From Endotrypanum monterogeii (lineage: Eukaryota > Euglenozoa > Kinetoplastea > Trypanosomatida > Trypanosomatidae), in contig CM007319.1 in assembly GCA_000333855.2 (NCBI GenBank), positions 568,365 through 632,364 of the forward strand: 64,000 bases of DNA. The letters run 5' to 3'. Shown here one piece after another: positions 52,300 to 63,066 of this stretch (its first letter is position 1; every line of letters starts with the position of its first letter). The position numbers and the translations under genes are program-made. The notes beneath the pieces are model-generated. The model was not told the DNA's origin. It worked only from the letters and a program-made list of their open reading frames with translations, and did no database searches.

Positions 52300-53801
52300 C
52301 GTTCGGTGTTCAGGTGTGAAGGGCGGGGGGGGTGGGGGCGGGAAGAGTTCATTCATACGCGCAACGCGCCAAAGCCAATATAAGCTACACCCTAAGGTGA
52401 GCTTTGTCTCCTAGCTCCCTCTACTGCTCATGTCGGTCAAGTACATCTTCTGCTTGCTTACAGCATACGTTTTTTTTTTTTTTTCGTCTGTGGTGGGTAC
52501 GCCCGCTGGCGCGTATATATATAAAAAAAAACGTGCACCACCCGTTTCCTGGACTGACTCTGTTCTCCCATTTCGTCATACTCTACCTCTTCCCCCGCCC
52601 CCATTCTGTGTCTAGGCACGAGTGGCCCTGTGAGGGATGACGGCGCAGATGTATAAAGGGTACTCTGAGGGACGTTGTTGCGTCCCACCTTTCTGATGGC
52701 TCGTTTGAGAGCCCATGATTACTCTTTCCACGAGCGCGTCAAAAAAAAAAAAAAACTCGCGCGACTGCACTTTTTGCGTTCACATTTTTTGTTTTGGGTG
52801 TTTCCTCCGGTTGACCTGTTCTTGTCATCTCACTGTACATTGTGGATGGGCTCTCTCGCCTGTACTGCTCTGTCCTCCATGCCCCTTTTCATTGCCCGTG
52901 TAGGGGTGAGGGACATTAATTTGCGAGACTCGCTTTTCTGCCAATATTCAATTCCGCTTCAAAACTCTTTCACTGCCTTTTCAGGTTGTGTTATCATGTA
53001 TGTTTTTACCCCACCGTGCCTGTGAGTAGGCTCGTCCATCGCCATCTTCTTTGTTGCACGCATTCATTCATGTCCATTTTTCGTTGCCATCATGGGCTTA
53101 TTTGCCAAACCAACACTCTCGCGCGCATCCCCGCAATCTAGCAGAAGGTGTCGCTCTCTCTCTCTCTCTAACGTGCCTTTTCCCACGTCTCACGTGAAAT
53201 GGGCTATCGACACTTGTTCTCACCGAGAAACTGGATCCCGCACGTATACGCTCGCGCTTTTTTTTTTTTTTTGTCTTTTTTTCTCTTTACCCGCCTCCTC
53301 TCCGACGACAGTCTCGGGCTTCAATTCATTCCTTCTCGTCGTTCCGCTGATGCAACTCTCCTCCACTTTGCTCCTGATCCTTCACCCTCTACTTGCATTT
53401 GTGGTGTAAATGTTTTTGTTACACTCTCGTCACCTTTTTTGATGCTGCTTGTTGCTTGACTACTATCACATCATATATATTTTTTTTCTTCCTCTGTGCC
53501 TCGACTCAAACATTCCTCTCCCCCCCCCCCATGCACACACACACTTCTACAGAGAAGGTGTATAGCCTTCGCTGGTGTGCAGTTGTTTCGTTTGCCTTTT
53601 TTTATCATTTCGAAGTGTGACCGAGAAAAGAGGGACAAATTTGCCGGTCAAAAGAAAGTTCAAAAAAAAAAAACATTCTTCCCCTTCCTGAAAAGCTCCC
53701 TGGTGCTCTTGCACACGCGACGACTCCCAACCCACTCACTTACCTCGAGAGGGGGAAAAAGAAACACACACACACACACACAACAAAATACAGAGGATTC
53801 A
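52300..53801. other. Long intergenic, T-rich
   Basis: Trypanin 3' flank and EBP2 leader. It contains T-runs at 52469-52484, 53258-53271 and 53479-53487, several tract/AG acceptor candidates, and a (CA)n tract at 53764-53782. Open frames here are pyrimidine-tract artefacts. Confidence 0.6.
53764..53782 (+). repeat. (CA)n microsatellite near the EBP2 start
   Basis: CA units ending 20 nt upstream of the ATG at 53802, within the expected 5' UTR. Confidence 0.9.
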
Positions 53802-54623
53802 ATGCCGGTGTACGACATCGCTGCCCGGAAGCAGAGGGGCCTGTTGCGCCGCAGGGAAGAGGAGGCTGCACACGCAGAGGATGACATGGAGTACTCCCCA
53901 GAGGAAAACGATGGGGAGGAGGAGGAGGAGGAGCTCGGGGATGAAGAAATCGATTCCGATGAGGAGGAGGAAGAAAGGGTGCCCGTGAAGGCCCCAGAGG
54001 TTTCCAAGAAGGGGGCAACTGATGCTGCATCCAAGTCGTCTGCCACTGCTGCTGGTGCCACCCGTGTAGAGTTTAGCGAGCCGGCACAGTGGATCGAGCG
54101 TATGGCTCTCACGTCGACCCGCTCCCTCCCCAGCGACCTCAATGCAGACGACGACCCGAAGCGTGAGGAGGCATTCATTCAACAGACGCTACTTTCCGTA
54201 ATGCGCGGCATATCGCTTCTGGAAGAGGCTGACGTGCCCTGGAAACGACCGGATGACTACTACGCCGAAATGTACAAGAGTGACGTACATATGAATGACG
54301 TGCGGCAGGCAATGGAGGCCTCGAAGGCGCGCATTGAAGCACAGGCACACCGCCGCACCATGAAAGAACAGAAGAAGTACGGCAAGGAAGTCCAGGCCGA
54401 GGTGCTGCGGCAGCGCGCCAAATACAAGCGTGACATGCAGGATAGTTTGAGTGATTGGCGCAAGAAGCGGCGCGGCAATGGCTCACTCCAAGACGCGCTG
54501 AATGACGGTGATGACGAAGATGGGAAAGCGAAGCGCTCCAAAACGCAGCGGACGCCTCGCGCGCGCAATCTCCGCCCAGGTGGCAGCAAGCGACCCGGCA
54601 AGAATGCGCGACGTCGTCACTGA
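53802..54623 (+). CDS. EBP2: rRNA-processing protein EBP2
   Basis: This 273-residue protein starts at the ATG at 53802; the frame is open upstream through non-coding repeats. Residues about 25-65 are a strongly acidic tract with Glu/Asp runs. The Ebp2 core follows at about 85-215: 'EPAQWIERMALTSTRSLPSDLNADDDPKREEAFIQQTL', 'VPWKRPDDYYAEMYKSDVHM', 'MKEQKKYGKEVQAEVLRQRAKYK'. The C-terminus is basic and Arg/Lys-rich, for nucleolar targeting and RNA binding. Ebp2 is a nucleolar factor for 27S pre-rRNA processing and 60S assembly; in T. brucei the homologue associates with nucleolar phosphoproteins. Confidence 0.93.
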   Translation: MPVYDIAARKQRGLLRRREEEAAHAEDDMEYSPEENDGEEEEEELGDEEIDSDEEEEERVPVKAPEVSKKGATDAASKSSATAAGATRVEFSEPAQWIERMALTSTRSLPSDLNADDDPKREEAFIQQTLLSVMRGISLLEEADVPWKRPDDYYAEMYKSDVHMNDVRQAMEASKARIEAQAHRRTMKEQKKYGKEVQAEVLRQRAKYKRDMQDSLSDWRKKRRGNGSLQDALNDGDDEDGKAKRSKTQRTPRARNLRPGGSKRPGKNARRRH

Positions 54624-56722
54624 TTTGAGGGCTGCGATCCCCCCCCCCCCCCACCCTCCTCCGGGGTTGGAGTGTAGCTGTAGTACAGCCGAAGCTGTAC
54701 TGGTGGCGTGGACTTGCACATGCAAATGTTTTGGGTCTTTTTAATGATTCTCTGATCGGTTAATAATGCGGAGCAACCGGCGCAGCTGCTTGTGAGCAGG
54801 CTGCATCTTCTTTTCACCCCGAGGTCTTTACTACTATCTGGCTATTCCTCCGTGCTGCGCACAGTGAGTCTCGTGTCGCGCCCGCAGGGGAGGAAGGGAG
54901 GCATGTGTTGAGCGCTAGGCGCTCGGTGTGCGTGACATCTCACAAGCACACATCTGTGCAGCCATCCAGCCATTAAGGCTGAGGATAAAAGGAAAGAGGA
55001 AAGCCAACATCATACAAATGCGTATAATTTCGCTTCAAATAATACCACATTTGTTCGCGTCGACACCACTCAAGGCGGTTTCGCAGGTGATGCCAGATCG
55101 AGAATCATCTATAGGTGCGGGTGCGCGTGCAAGTCAATGTATGCATGTCTGCTGCTTCCGCTAGGTCATGGCTGGATCTTTTTTTTCCGGCACTTCCAAT
55201 CCCCCTCTTTCTGAGTGTCTACACCTAGAGTAGGCGCTGAACGTCTGTACACAGATTAAAGGGCGTTACCAATGCTGATGACAGTGGGAGCAAACATCTC
55301 TCTTTTTGTTTCTCTCCCAACTTTGTCTGGGCGTCTCCCCCCCCCCTTAGCGGTTTTTCATTCCCTACAAATATGAAATACCTCGCGCTATACCTCTCTG
55401 TCTGTCAACCTTTTCCGCTTTCGTCCTCTTCTTATCCGTTACTTTAACGATGGGTCATCTCCAACGGTGATTCTCACTTGCCCGCCCCTCGTCTCATCTC
55501 GCATAATTGTGCTGATTACATAATGCCAAAAAAAAATATATATATATGAAAGGTGTGAGTGCTGTGGTATTCATTTTATACAATCGTTTCGCCTCTCTTT
55601 CTGCCCACCCTGCTGCAACACATATTGATACTGAACAAGGGCTTCTACATTTGTTTCACATTTTCAAAAGCCTTGTCTGTCTGTTGTTGGTTGCTGAACA
55701 GCCGTTACCTTTAGTGTTTTGTTTTTCTTCTTTGAGATTGATTCGCCACCTGCAAGCACATTTTTTTTCTGGTCATCCCTCGCTCATATCTGCTGGTCTC
55801 GTCCTCTTTCTTTTGAGCTCCTCACGCCCTCTTCGATCTCTACAATTTAGATTTTTTTCTTTGGAGAGGGCCTAAAGTGCATATACATTACCTCCGTTGA
55901 TCTTATTTTTCTGGAGTGGGTGTGCTCTCTAAGCTCTCGAACCACATACACACACACACACACACACGCGGAGTACCTCTTAACGTTTGCTGCTTTCGGT
56001 GTCATTCGTTCCCCCCTCCGTTGCATTCTCGTAGTGTGCATCAGCACTCTCACTTCATGCCCGTCACATTATCCTGACTTGTTGCTTTCTTGTATTTAAA
56101 AAAAAACGTGTCCCAACGCGGCGTGCTCTGTTTGAGTCTACGTTACTTTTGTTTCATGATTCCTCTTGTTTAGTTTTTGTTTCTTTGTGCTCTCGTGGTT
56201 TCCCTCTTCTTCCCCTCTCCCTCCTTTTTTTTTCAACTCACACCGGAACACCTTTGATCTAAAGGAGACCCGACAGTGCGTAGCACGTACGCATCAGCTT
56301 TCTTCCACAAGCGCACGTTTTTTTTTTTTTACGTCACCACAACCATCTTATTTGTTTGAGAAACAACAACACCTTTTCTACTTTCCTATCAGTCAGTGAA
56401 CGTAAAGATTTTTGCATCCACAAACCGTACTGAGGGCAGGAACATACCTACACAGCATACACTTTCTACACGCATCTGCGCACCTGTCTATACAGAGACA
56501 GGAACCTTTTCGCGGTCACAGAATTTTTTTTTTTTCAAGCAAGCGTCTGTAAAAATAAAAAAGAAGTGGCACTTCATTTGTAGAGGCTATACTTTTACGC
56601 AGTCGGCTCGCTTTCACCCCTTCGGGGTCAATTTTTTCACTGTTTTGTGAAGAAAGTTAACTTCCTTGTGTGCACATTGTTGATGTGAAAATCCTTTGTA
56701 GGGATCGAAAGGAAAAAGAACG

Positions 56723-56754
<32 letters not shown>

Positions 56755-56802
56755 CACCTTCATTTTTGCTTCTACACAAATACATCTAAAGATCAAAGCG
56801 AG
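54624..56802. other. Long intergenic between EBP2 and the LOG-domain gene
   Basis: 2.18 kb without a convincing gene. It holds a C-run at 54640-54651, a (CA)n tract at 55946-55967, T-runs near 56225 and 56319, and a (CA)n(TA)n tract at 56722-56755. The open frame at 55546-55875 lies in T-rich sequence and has no coding character. Confidence 0.6.
56722..56755 (+). repeat. (CA)n(TA)n compound microsatellite
   Basis: It ends 48 nt upstream of the ATG at 56803, in the expected 5' UTR. Confidence 0.9.
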
Positions 56803-59022
56803 ATGCCATCCGAGTCTTGTCGGTGGTACCCGGAAACCGTGACGCACCACAAGCAAGGTGATAGCTACACTGCATCTCGTGGCCGAAACCGCAATCCGTT
56901 CGATCTAGCCACTCGAGATGCTCGCATCACTGAGTTCAAGCGTGTCAGCCGCCAGGAGGCAAGGGCGACTGCTGTCATCAGCACGCTGCACCCTCAGTTC
57001 AGGGGGCTGGCAGAGAGTGCGAGTTGCGAGTTTCTGCTGCGCTCTTCCATTACACAGCTGGGGGTTAACGCCGAAAATATTTCCATTGATATTGACCGTA
57101 ATGATCGTCGCGCTGTCATCACAATGGATCTCGTTGCGCTCACACCCCTTGCAGTGTTGATGCTAGACTATATTGGTGTTGGTGCCCACGTGGGCAAACT
57201 TTTCGCGCTCGAGTCAAACCGCGTTGTGCGCAATATGGACTACATTTCTCGGCTCCTGCATGCTGTGAACCAGCGTGGTCAGCCGCTGCTTGTGTACGGC
57301 ACTGGTGAGGCACCGAGCTGGGAGCTGAAAATTGAGGATGGCCGTGTCGTGGCGTATCTTCCTGTCCTGCCTGGTACATTCACGTACAGTGGTGAGATTC
57401 ATGGACTACTGCCCACAATTGGAATGGCACTACGGAAGGGCACCGCGTACAAGGACCTCATTCGCCTGCATCAGGAGTTCCGCGACGGTTACACACGTGT
57501 CGTTGCGGATTCGGGGGTGTTAATGGTGCGTGGGTACGCTATGCATTTTCGTACTGTCTTTGGCCGCGTTGTGGATAGCCTCTTGCCGAAGGGATTGAAG
57601 TCCATGAGTTCTCGTATCATCGAGCCCAATGAAGGCATCACTGACCCCTCCTCGCGGGAACGCACGTTTGTTTTTTTCGGAAACTCAGTCGACGAGCTGA
57701 CGCACATACCCATTGAATTCTACACGCTCGAGTCATATCGTGAGCAGGTGCCCTTTTCCCTGCGCAAGACGCTCGCAGACCGCTGCAGTACAGCAAGCAG
57801 CATTCTGCGCGCTTTTAAGAGTGCGCCGAAGTCCGACCTGCCGTGCTGCGCGTATCTCTGCAAGGGAGGCCAATTCTCGGAGATGTGTGACGAAGACTGG
57901 ATCGTGACGGACCCGAAGCAGACGACTTACGTCGGCATCGAGAATCCTGTAGAGCAGCAGGAGCTGGTGCAGCGGTACACGTATCAGCAGTGCGAGTATG
58001 CGATCTTGTCGGCGATTGCGGTCGATGATATTGCCAGCGACGGCGTTCTTTTCACACGATATTTCCCTTCGCCTTGTTTGAAGTCTCTCATCCTCTCCCG
58101 TGCTGTGGGCAAAAAGTTGCGCGCCATCTATTTCACTAAAGCCTCGCGCCACTACGGATCTTTCTTTAGTCAGGAGGATGCGGCAATGCTCGGTGACCTC
58201 AACACGTTCGGTATTTCCGTCTTCGAGGTTAATGAGCAGAAGGGCGAGGTGTATCAGTATATTCGCCGTCCTGGGCGCGACACCGGTGCCTTCGTCCCCC
58301 TCGAGCGTCGCCAGGAGTACATCAACGCGACGTTCTTTGGTGTGTACGGATCAAATCTCGTGGCGGGTGACTTTGAAGCAGAGCTCATGACGCTCCTGAG
58401 CGGTATTCTCCATGTCAAAAAGACATGTCGTCATCCTCTGCTGAACGAGTCAAAGCCTCTAGCGCTCGTGACCGGTGGCGGGCCCGGCGCCATGGAGGTC
58501 GGTAACCGTGTAGCCAAGTCCCTGGGCATCCTCTCATGTGGACTGATCGTGGACTTTGGGAGTCTTGCCGCTAAACCTGGCGCGACGATCAACGAACAGA
58601 GGCAAAACCCCTACGTGGAGGCTCACTTCACGTACCGCGCCGACAAACTTGTGGAGCGACAGTCTGACTTTAACCTGGACTTCCCTATATTCCTCACCGG
58701 TGGCATTGGCACGGACTTCGAGTACGCGTTGGAGGAGGTGCGCCGTAAAGTGGCGACGGTCCCACCCCACCCGGTTATTCTCTTCGGGACAGAGGAGCAC
58801 TGGTCCGCTAAGATTTCCGGCCGCTTCAAGGCTAATTTGCAGAGTGGAACGATCAAAGGATCCGAGTGGATTTCAACCGTGCCCTGGATTGTGTCTACTG
58901 GCGCCGAGGCGCTGGAGGTGTACCGGCACTTTTTTGAGGGTAGACTGCCCGTCGGTCCCAACCAACCCACGAATGAGCGCGGGTATATTCTCGCATCCGA
59001 GTACTTGGCAAAGGCCAAATAA
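56803..59022 (+). CDS. Large protein with C-terminal LOG/lysine-decarboxylase-like domain
   Basis: This 739-residue protein starts at the ATG at 56803. The last third has the LOG Rossmann-fold signature: 'TGGGPGAMEVGN' (GGGPGAM at 558-564) and 'GGIGTDFEYALEEV' (GGIGT at 633-637), with the acidic residue used by phosphoribohydrolases. The typical family motif is PGGxGTxxE; here Pro is replaced by Thr and the Glu is kept one place late ('GGIGTDFE'). LOG enzymes split nucleoside monophosphates at the N-glycosidic bond; they were long misannotated as lysine decarboxylases. The first ~520 residues are a conserved-looking region I cannot assign, with 'GIENPVEQQELVQRY' and 'RYFPSPCLKSLILSRA'. No membrane segment or signal. 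Substrate unknown. Confidence 0.8.
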   Translation: MPSESCRWYPETVTHHKQGDSYTASRGRNRNPFDLATRDARITEFKRVSRQEARATAVISTLHPQFRGLAESASCEFLLRSSITQLGVNAENISIDIDRNDRRAVITMDLVALTPLAVLMLDYIGVGAHVGKLFALESNRVVRNMDYISRLLHAVNQRGQPLLVYGTGEAPSWELKIEDGRVVAYLPVLPGTFTYSGEIHGLLPTIGMALRKGTAYKDLIRLHQEFRDGYTRVVADSGVLMVRGYAMHFRTVFGRVVDSLLPKGLKSMSSRIIEPNEGITDPSSRERTFVFFGNSVDELTHIPIEFYTLESYREQVPFSLRKTLADRCSTASSILRAFKSAPKSDLPCCAYLCKGGQFSEMCDEDWIVTDPKQTTYVGIENPVEQQELVQRYTYQQCEYAILSAIAVDDIASDGVLFTRYFPSPCLKSLILSRAVGKKLRAIYFTKASRHYGSFFSQEDAAMLGDLNTFGISVFEVNEQKGEVYQYIRRPGRDTGAFVPLERRQEYINATFFGVYGSNLVAGDFEAELMTLLSGILHVKKTCRHPLLNESKPLALVTGGGPGAMEVGNRVAKSLGILSCGLIVDFGSLAAKPGATINEQRQNPYVEAHFTYRADKLVERQSDFNLDFPIFLTGGIGTDFEYALEEVRRKVATVPPHPVILFGTEEHWSAKISGRFKANLQSGTIKGSEWISTVPWIVSTGAEALEVYRHFFEGRLPVGPNQPTNERGYILASEYLAKAK

Positions 59023-59660
59023 ATGTTTCTTGCTACTTGCGTGCACACTCGTGTGACGAGGCATTGTGTATTGTGCGTTGACACTGCTTACAGAAAATCG
59101 ATCAGGGGGGGGGGGAGCAGAGAGCGCTGCTAGAGGGGAATGGCTAGTGGTGACTGGATCCCTCTATTTTCCCTCTTCCACTGTCTTCCTTTTGATCGTC
59201 TCCTCTCACTGATTGATGTTCATTGCATTTGTACTCGTCAGTGTAACTCCTGGGGGGTCTTCGTTTGTTTCAGATCTTAAAGTGGTTGGTCTGTGCGTCT
59301 TCACCTGTGTGTGTACCTCTGTGTCTGCGTCTGCGCGCAAGGAACTGGGAGGGCATTAGTAGGAGAGGTGTAAAGATAGCCAACCATCGCGTTGTGAGCA
59401 CTGCTTCCTTCCCACTTTTATTATTATTATTTTCTTGGCTGGTCGCTTCACCTGTTGGGTTTGTGTGTGTCCATTTTCCATGATTTTATCACCGCCATCG
59501 CTTAGCAGGGAGGGCTCGCCTTCTCCCCCCTCCTCCACTGGTCCACGATAATTTTTTTTTTTACTGGGTCCTATTCTCGCTGGTGTTGAAACAAGAGAAA
59601 TGCACTTTCTTCTTTCCGCTCTCGTAATTGTCTCTCAGCGTCATTGTTGCCCGGTCAAAG

Positions 59661-60040
59661 GGGTGGCAGCACCTCAGCGCGGGGTACCAGAAGCCGCTGC
59701 CCACTCTGCAGAGGAGGGGGGGGGGAGCCGGGCACACACTATATTCTTTCCCCCCGCCAAGCTAGCACTGAGCCCCCTCCGGTGGTGACAGGGCCAAGTC
59801 CCTCGTGCCGGGGTGGGGGTGCTAGGGTGATGTATCTTGACTTGTGTTGGCGCTGGGGTCCTGGATGGCGCTGTGTCAGAGCGACCTGTGGCAGTGAGGG
59901 CGATTGTACAGTCCCTATGAGAGACAAGGCGTCGACGTGGCTCGTGCGTTACATCCACCTGGCCCTCCATTGGCCCAGTGGGGTGCAGAAGAGGGCGGTA
60001 CTTAGCTCGTGCGTTATGTGATTCAGTGTTTCACGTGGAA
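59661..60040 (+). repeat. 380-bp dispersed repeat, copy 2 (SIDER-like candidate)
   Basis: The 375/380 identical partner of 47845-48224, 11.8 kb downstream in the same orientation. It begins 638 nt after the LOG-gene stop and ends 443 nt before the next ATG. The flanks on both sides are unrelated to those of copy 1, so this is a discrete element and not part of a larger duplication. Confidence 0.85.
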
Positions 60041-60403
60041 AGTTATAATCTCCTGAGACAGATGATGTACAGGGAGAGAGTTTTGGGCAACGTAAGGTGA
60101 GGGCTAACATTGAGCTCCCACCGCACAGATAGAGTCTTTCAGGAGCAGGTCTGCAACCCTATTGCAGGCAATGAGCGGTTTTCTTGTTAAAATGTTTTTT
60201 CGAACCTTCTCGACTTTGGTGTCACGTGGGCTCCTAGCATATGTGTGTGGCGTCTCTCTACGATTCCCCACAGTTTTCAGGGAACACACATGGATAGCAG
60301 TGGTGATGGGCCACGAGGCCACATCTCACTTAACTGTCTTTCTTCTTTCCACCTCTGACGCTTCTTTCACGTTCCGCTTTCTTGCCAACTCTACTCAAAC
60401 CAT

Positions 60404-60405
<2 letters not shown>

Positions 60406-60439
<34 letters not shown>
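60406..60439 (+). repeat. (CA)n microsatellite
   Basis: About 17 CA units, ending 44 nt upstream of the ATG at 60484. Confidence 0.95.
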
Positions 60440-60442
<3 letters not shown>

Positions 60443-60483
60443 TATATCGCCTCAGCCCAGCATACGGGGAGGGGGAGTGAAGC

Positions 60484-60891
60484 ATGCAACTCGTTACCCT
60501 TCCTGGGCTGCGTTTTCGCGGCTGGATCGTTATGAGTTTCATTGCAATTTTTCTTCTTATCGCTGTCGCCATTCCAGCGGCGTATATTTCTACGACACGC
60601 TGGCGCACCGTTTATGTTTGCATCAGCATGCCTGTTGCGTGGCTGGCATACAATATTGCGATCTATTTTGTTCTCTACCGACCTATGTTGCGATGCACTA
60701 AAGTCTTTATGAAAGGAGCGTGCATCAAGACGTGGGACACAGAGGGTGAGGGCGGTGTTAATCTCATCACGAAGGAGATGCATCAGCTGAACAGGGGACT
60801 GCACTCACTGAAGAGCGAGATGGCAGAAATGAGGGCGGCGACGGAGCTGATGAACCGTCAGCTGGGCGAGCTGCAAGACAATGGCTCATAA
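60484..60891 (+). CDS. Small two-TM protein with helical tail, unknown
   Basis: This 135-residue protein starts at the ATG at 60484. Two transmembrane helices lie at about 14-36 ('WIVMSFIAIFLLIAVAIPAA') and 42-65 ('VYVCISMPVAWLAYNIAIYF'), joined by a tight turn. The tail from ~95 is a charged amphipathic helix or short coil ('MHQLNRGLHSLKSEMAEMRA'). The hairpin plus helix suggests a membrane-embedded organiser or complex subunit with a cytosolic tail. No family recognised. Clear ATG and clean hydrophobicity support it as a real gene. Confidence 0.7.
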   Translation: MQLVTLPGLRFRGWIVMSFIAIFLLIAVAIPAAYISTTRWRTVYVCISMPVAWLAYNIAIYFVLYRPMLRCTKVFMKGACIKTWDTEGEGGVNLITKEMHQLNRGLHSLKSEMAEMRAATELMNRQLGELQDNGS

Positions 60892-61078
60892 CAGCAGCAT
60901 GTCTGGAGCCGCGCCACGGTGTGCCAGCTACGGCAGCGTGAGTTATTAGTAAGACGCCGAGATCAGCGTCGGTGAATATGACACGATGTGCTGTTTCATT
61001 ATTCTCTGGAGTCCCTTTTTTGTTTGTTTGTTTTTATCTCGCGCTTTGTGATGATGAACGTTCTATTGTCATCGCTTC

Positions 61079-61112
61079 CTTCCTCCCTCCCTCCCTCCCT
61101 CCCTCCCTCCCT
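61079..61112 (+). repeat. (TCCC)n repeat
   Basis: Seven or so CCCT units on the transcribed strand. It is pyrimidine-only and could act as a polypyrimidine tract for polyadenylation or trans-splicing of neighbouring mRNAs. Confidence 0.85.
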
Positions 61113-62372
61113 TCCCCGTCCCGTTTCTTTGTCGTCCTGCCACCGAAGGATAATATATGAGGTCATGTTTCTCCCGCTTCTGTGACTGCTCATTGTCTGC
61201 TGCTCTGTTAAGATGGCAGTCGCCTGCATGTGGGCCTAAGAGGCAGCTCAGGTCTGTTGTATGTTTTATCGCTGCAAAGCAGGGGGCGTGCTCAGGTTAA
61301 TTATTCTGTGTGTGTTGTTGGCGACTTCCGCAGCTCTGTCTCGACAGGCCCCCTTCTCTATTTTTGTCCGAAACCTTCGTTTGGCGTTGTGTTATCACCC
61401 CTTTTCCCCTTCTCTTGCCATTAAACAAGGTCGTGTGTTTCTCCGTTGCATCTCCTGGCTTCGAGTTCTCACAGATAACTGCTTTTTTTTTTTTGTGTAT
61501 GGGGTGTGGGTGGGCGGATGGTTGTGTTGACGTTTTTTTTTTTTCTTTTGCTGCCTTCTGAGTTCTCCCTCATCTCAGTGGAGCCCCGGTGCGATGACAA
61601 GGAAACAGTCGCTTGGATGTTGATAGCGAGCCTTCCTCTGTGCACTCACTCGCCTCTACAAAAAAAGGAAAAAAAAGATGAAACTATCTACATCGACGTG
61701 TGTGCATGTGTTGGGGGAAGAATGAAGGATCTGAGGAAGTAATGTTAGGGGTTAGCGCAGCAACGTCAACGCCCAAAGCGAAGGGGGCCACACCACAGAA
61801 ACGTTTGTGCGTTCCCGGAGAGTGAGGTGTGTAGGACACGCATTCCAGATGGAATTGAGAAACGGAATACACGTGATGGGTTTCCGAGGGACAAAGACGA
61901 GTGCCAAGACACTTCATCGTCTACATTCTGTGGCTATGCTCACTTCGCTGTGCTTCTTTTGAGGTTCAAGACGAGCTCGCGATCCATTTTATATATATAC
62001 TGGATTCGCTGAGCGTTACACATCTCTCAAAAATGAGAGACAACGCCAAGAGGGCCGTTTTTTGTGTTCAATCGTTTTTCTTAACCCTCTCTACGTCGCT
62101 CATTTGGCACAAATCCCTACGCTGACTCATCCATTCACGCACTCACATCTACACACGCACACACACACACACATATATACATGTGCACGTCTCTATGTAC
62201 GTACGGGGGAGGGATTTTACATCAACCGGTGTCTCGATGATTCCGTGAGCGAAAACGACAAGAAGCAAACAAAGAAAAAAATAGCTGTCAGTTTTTTTCC
62301 CCCGTATCTTTCACAACATAAAGTAAGCAAACAAAGAAAAAGACGCCTCGCGACAGCGTTCTCTCTACACGT

Positions 62373-62408
62373 ATACACACACACACACACACACACGCGC
62401 GCGCGCGC
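62373..62408 (+). repeat. (CA)n(CG)n microsatellite abutting the p24 start
   Basis: A CA run passing into a CG run, ending 'GCGCAG' 5 nt before the ATG at 62416. The terminal AG could serve as a splice acceptor, but the tract is not pyrimidine-only. Confidence 0.9.
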
Positions 62409-62415
62409 AGAAACT

Positions 62416-63066
62416 ATGAGGTGTTGTGTCGTTATGTCCCGTGCGTCCGCCGCGATAGTCACGTTGCTGACGGCGGTGCTGTTGTTGGGCTCATGTGTGA
62501 ACGGCTTCGTGTTCCAACTTGAGTCGGGCGCGTCGCGGTGCTTCGAGCAGGAGGTGCCGAGCGGCACAGATTTGAATATTGTGTACAAAGCCGATGACGC
62601 CTACGGTGACTTTTTCGATGTTGTTCTTCTGGACGCAGACGACAATTCTGTCTACAAGGCTCCGGGCAAGAGCAGTGGCGCTATTCATCACCGCACCACT
62701 AGCGGTGGAGAGTACTCGCTATGTCTTACCTCGCGTCAAGGAGCGAGGTCCGCAAGAACGCCGCGAAGCGTTCTTCTCGTAGTGAACATCGGTGCAGATG
62801 CGAAAGACTACGTTTCGATGGCGACGAAAGAAAAATTGCGGCCAATGGAAGTTCAGATGCGCGTGATGGAAGATACAGTACAGGAGGTGCACAATGAGTT
62901 CATGTACTACCGAGAGCGTGAGGCGGAGATGCGTAACACCAACGAGCATATGACATCCATGGTGATGTGGATGTCGGTGGGTCTCACCATTCTTTTTGGC
63001 ATCTTTTGGTATATGCAGATGCGCCACCTCAAGTTCTACTTCAAGAAGAAGCGCATGATCGACTAG
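62416..63066 (+). CDS. p24/EMP24/TMED family cargo receptor
   Basis: This 216-residue type-I membrane protein starts at the ATG at 62416; the frame is open upstream through repeats. It has a signal peptide at 1-30 ('ASAAIVTLLTAVLLLGSCVNG') and a GOLD domain at about 31-130 starting 'FVFQLESGASRCFEQEV', with the conserved Cys pair ('CFEQ', 'YSLCLT'). A short coil follows ('MEVQMRVMEDTVQEVHNEF'), then a TM helix at about 183-205. The cytosolic tail is short and basic ('RHLKFYFKKKRMID'), with an aromatic COPII-type signal but no terminal KKXX at the standard position. It should cycle between ER and Golgi in COPI/COPII vesicles, where p24 proteins select GPI-anchored cargo, which trypanosomatids have in abundance. 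Confidence 0.93.
   Translation: MRCCVVMSRASAAIVTLLTAVLLLGSCVNGFVFQLESGASRCFEQEVPSGTDLNIVYKADDAYGDFFDVVLLDADDNSVYKAPGKSSGAIHHRTTSGGEYSLCLTSRQGARSARTPRSVLLVVNIGADAKDYVSMATKEKLRPMEVQMRVMEDTVQEVHNEFMYYREREAEMRNTNEHMTSMVMWMSVGLTILFGIFWYMQMRHLKFYFKKKRMID

Larger units (their letters stand above)
59023..60483. other. Intergenic with 380-bp repeat copy 2 and (CA)n
   Basis: 3' flank of the LOG-domain gene and leader of the two-TM gene. It contains the repeat at 59661-60040 and a (CA)n tract at 60406-60439. No gene seen. Confidence 0.7.
60892..62415. other. Long intergenic with CCCT repeat and (CA)n tracts
   Basis: It contains a (TCCC)n pyrimidine repeat at 61079-61112, T-runs at 61483-61493 and 61532-61542, and (CA)n tracts at 62157-62174 and 62373-62408; the latter grades into (CG)n. 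No gene seen. Confidence 0.65.

Noticed and set aside
55546..55875. 109-codon ORF in the EBP2-LOG spacer
   Set aside because: T-rich pyrimidine sequence gives a Leu/Phe/Ser-rich product with no motif.
62258..62345. Short repeated string GCAAACAAAGAAAA upstream of the p24 gene
   Set aside because: Two 14-base A-rich copies about 60 nt apart are within chance for this composition.
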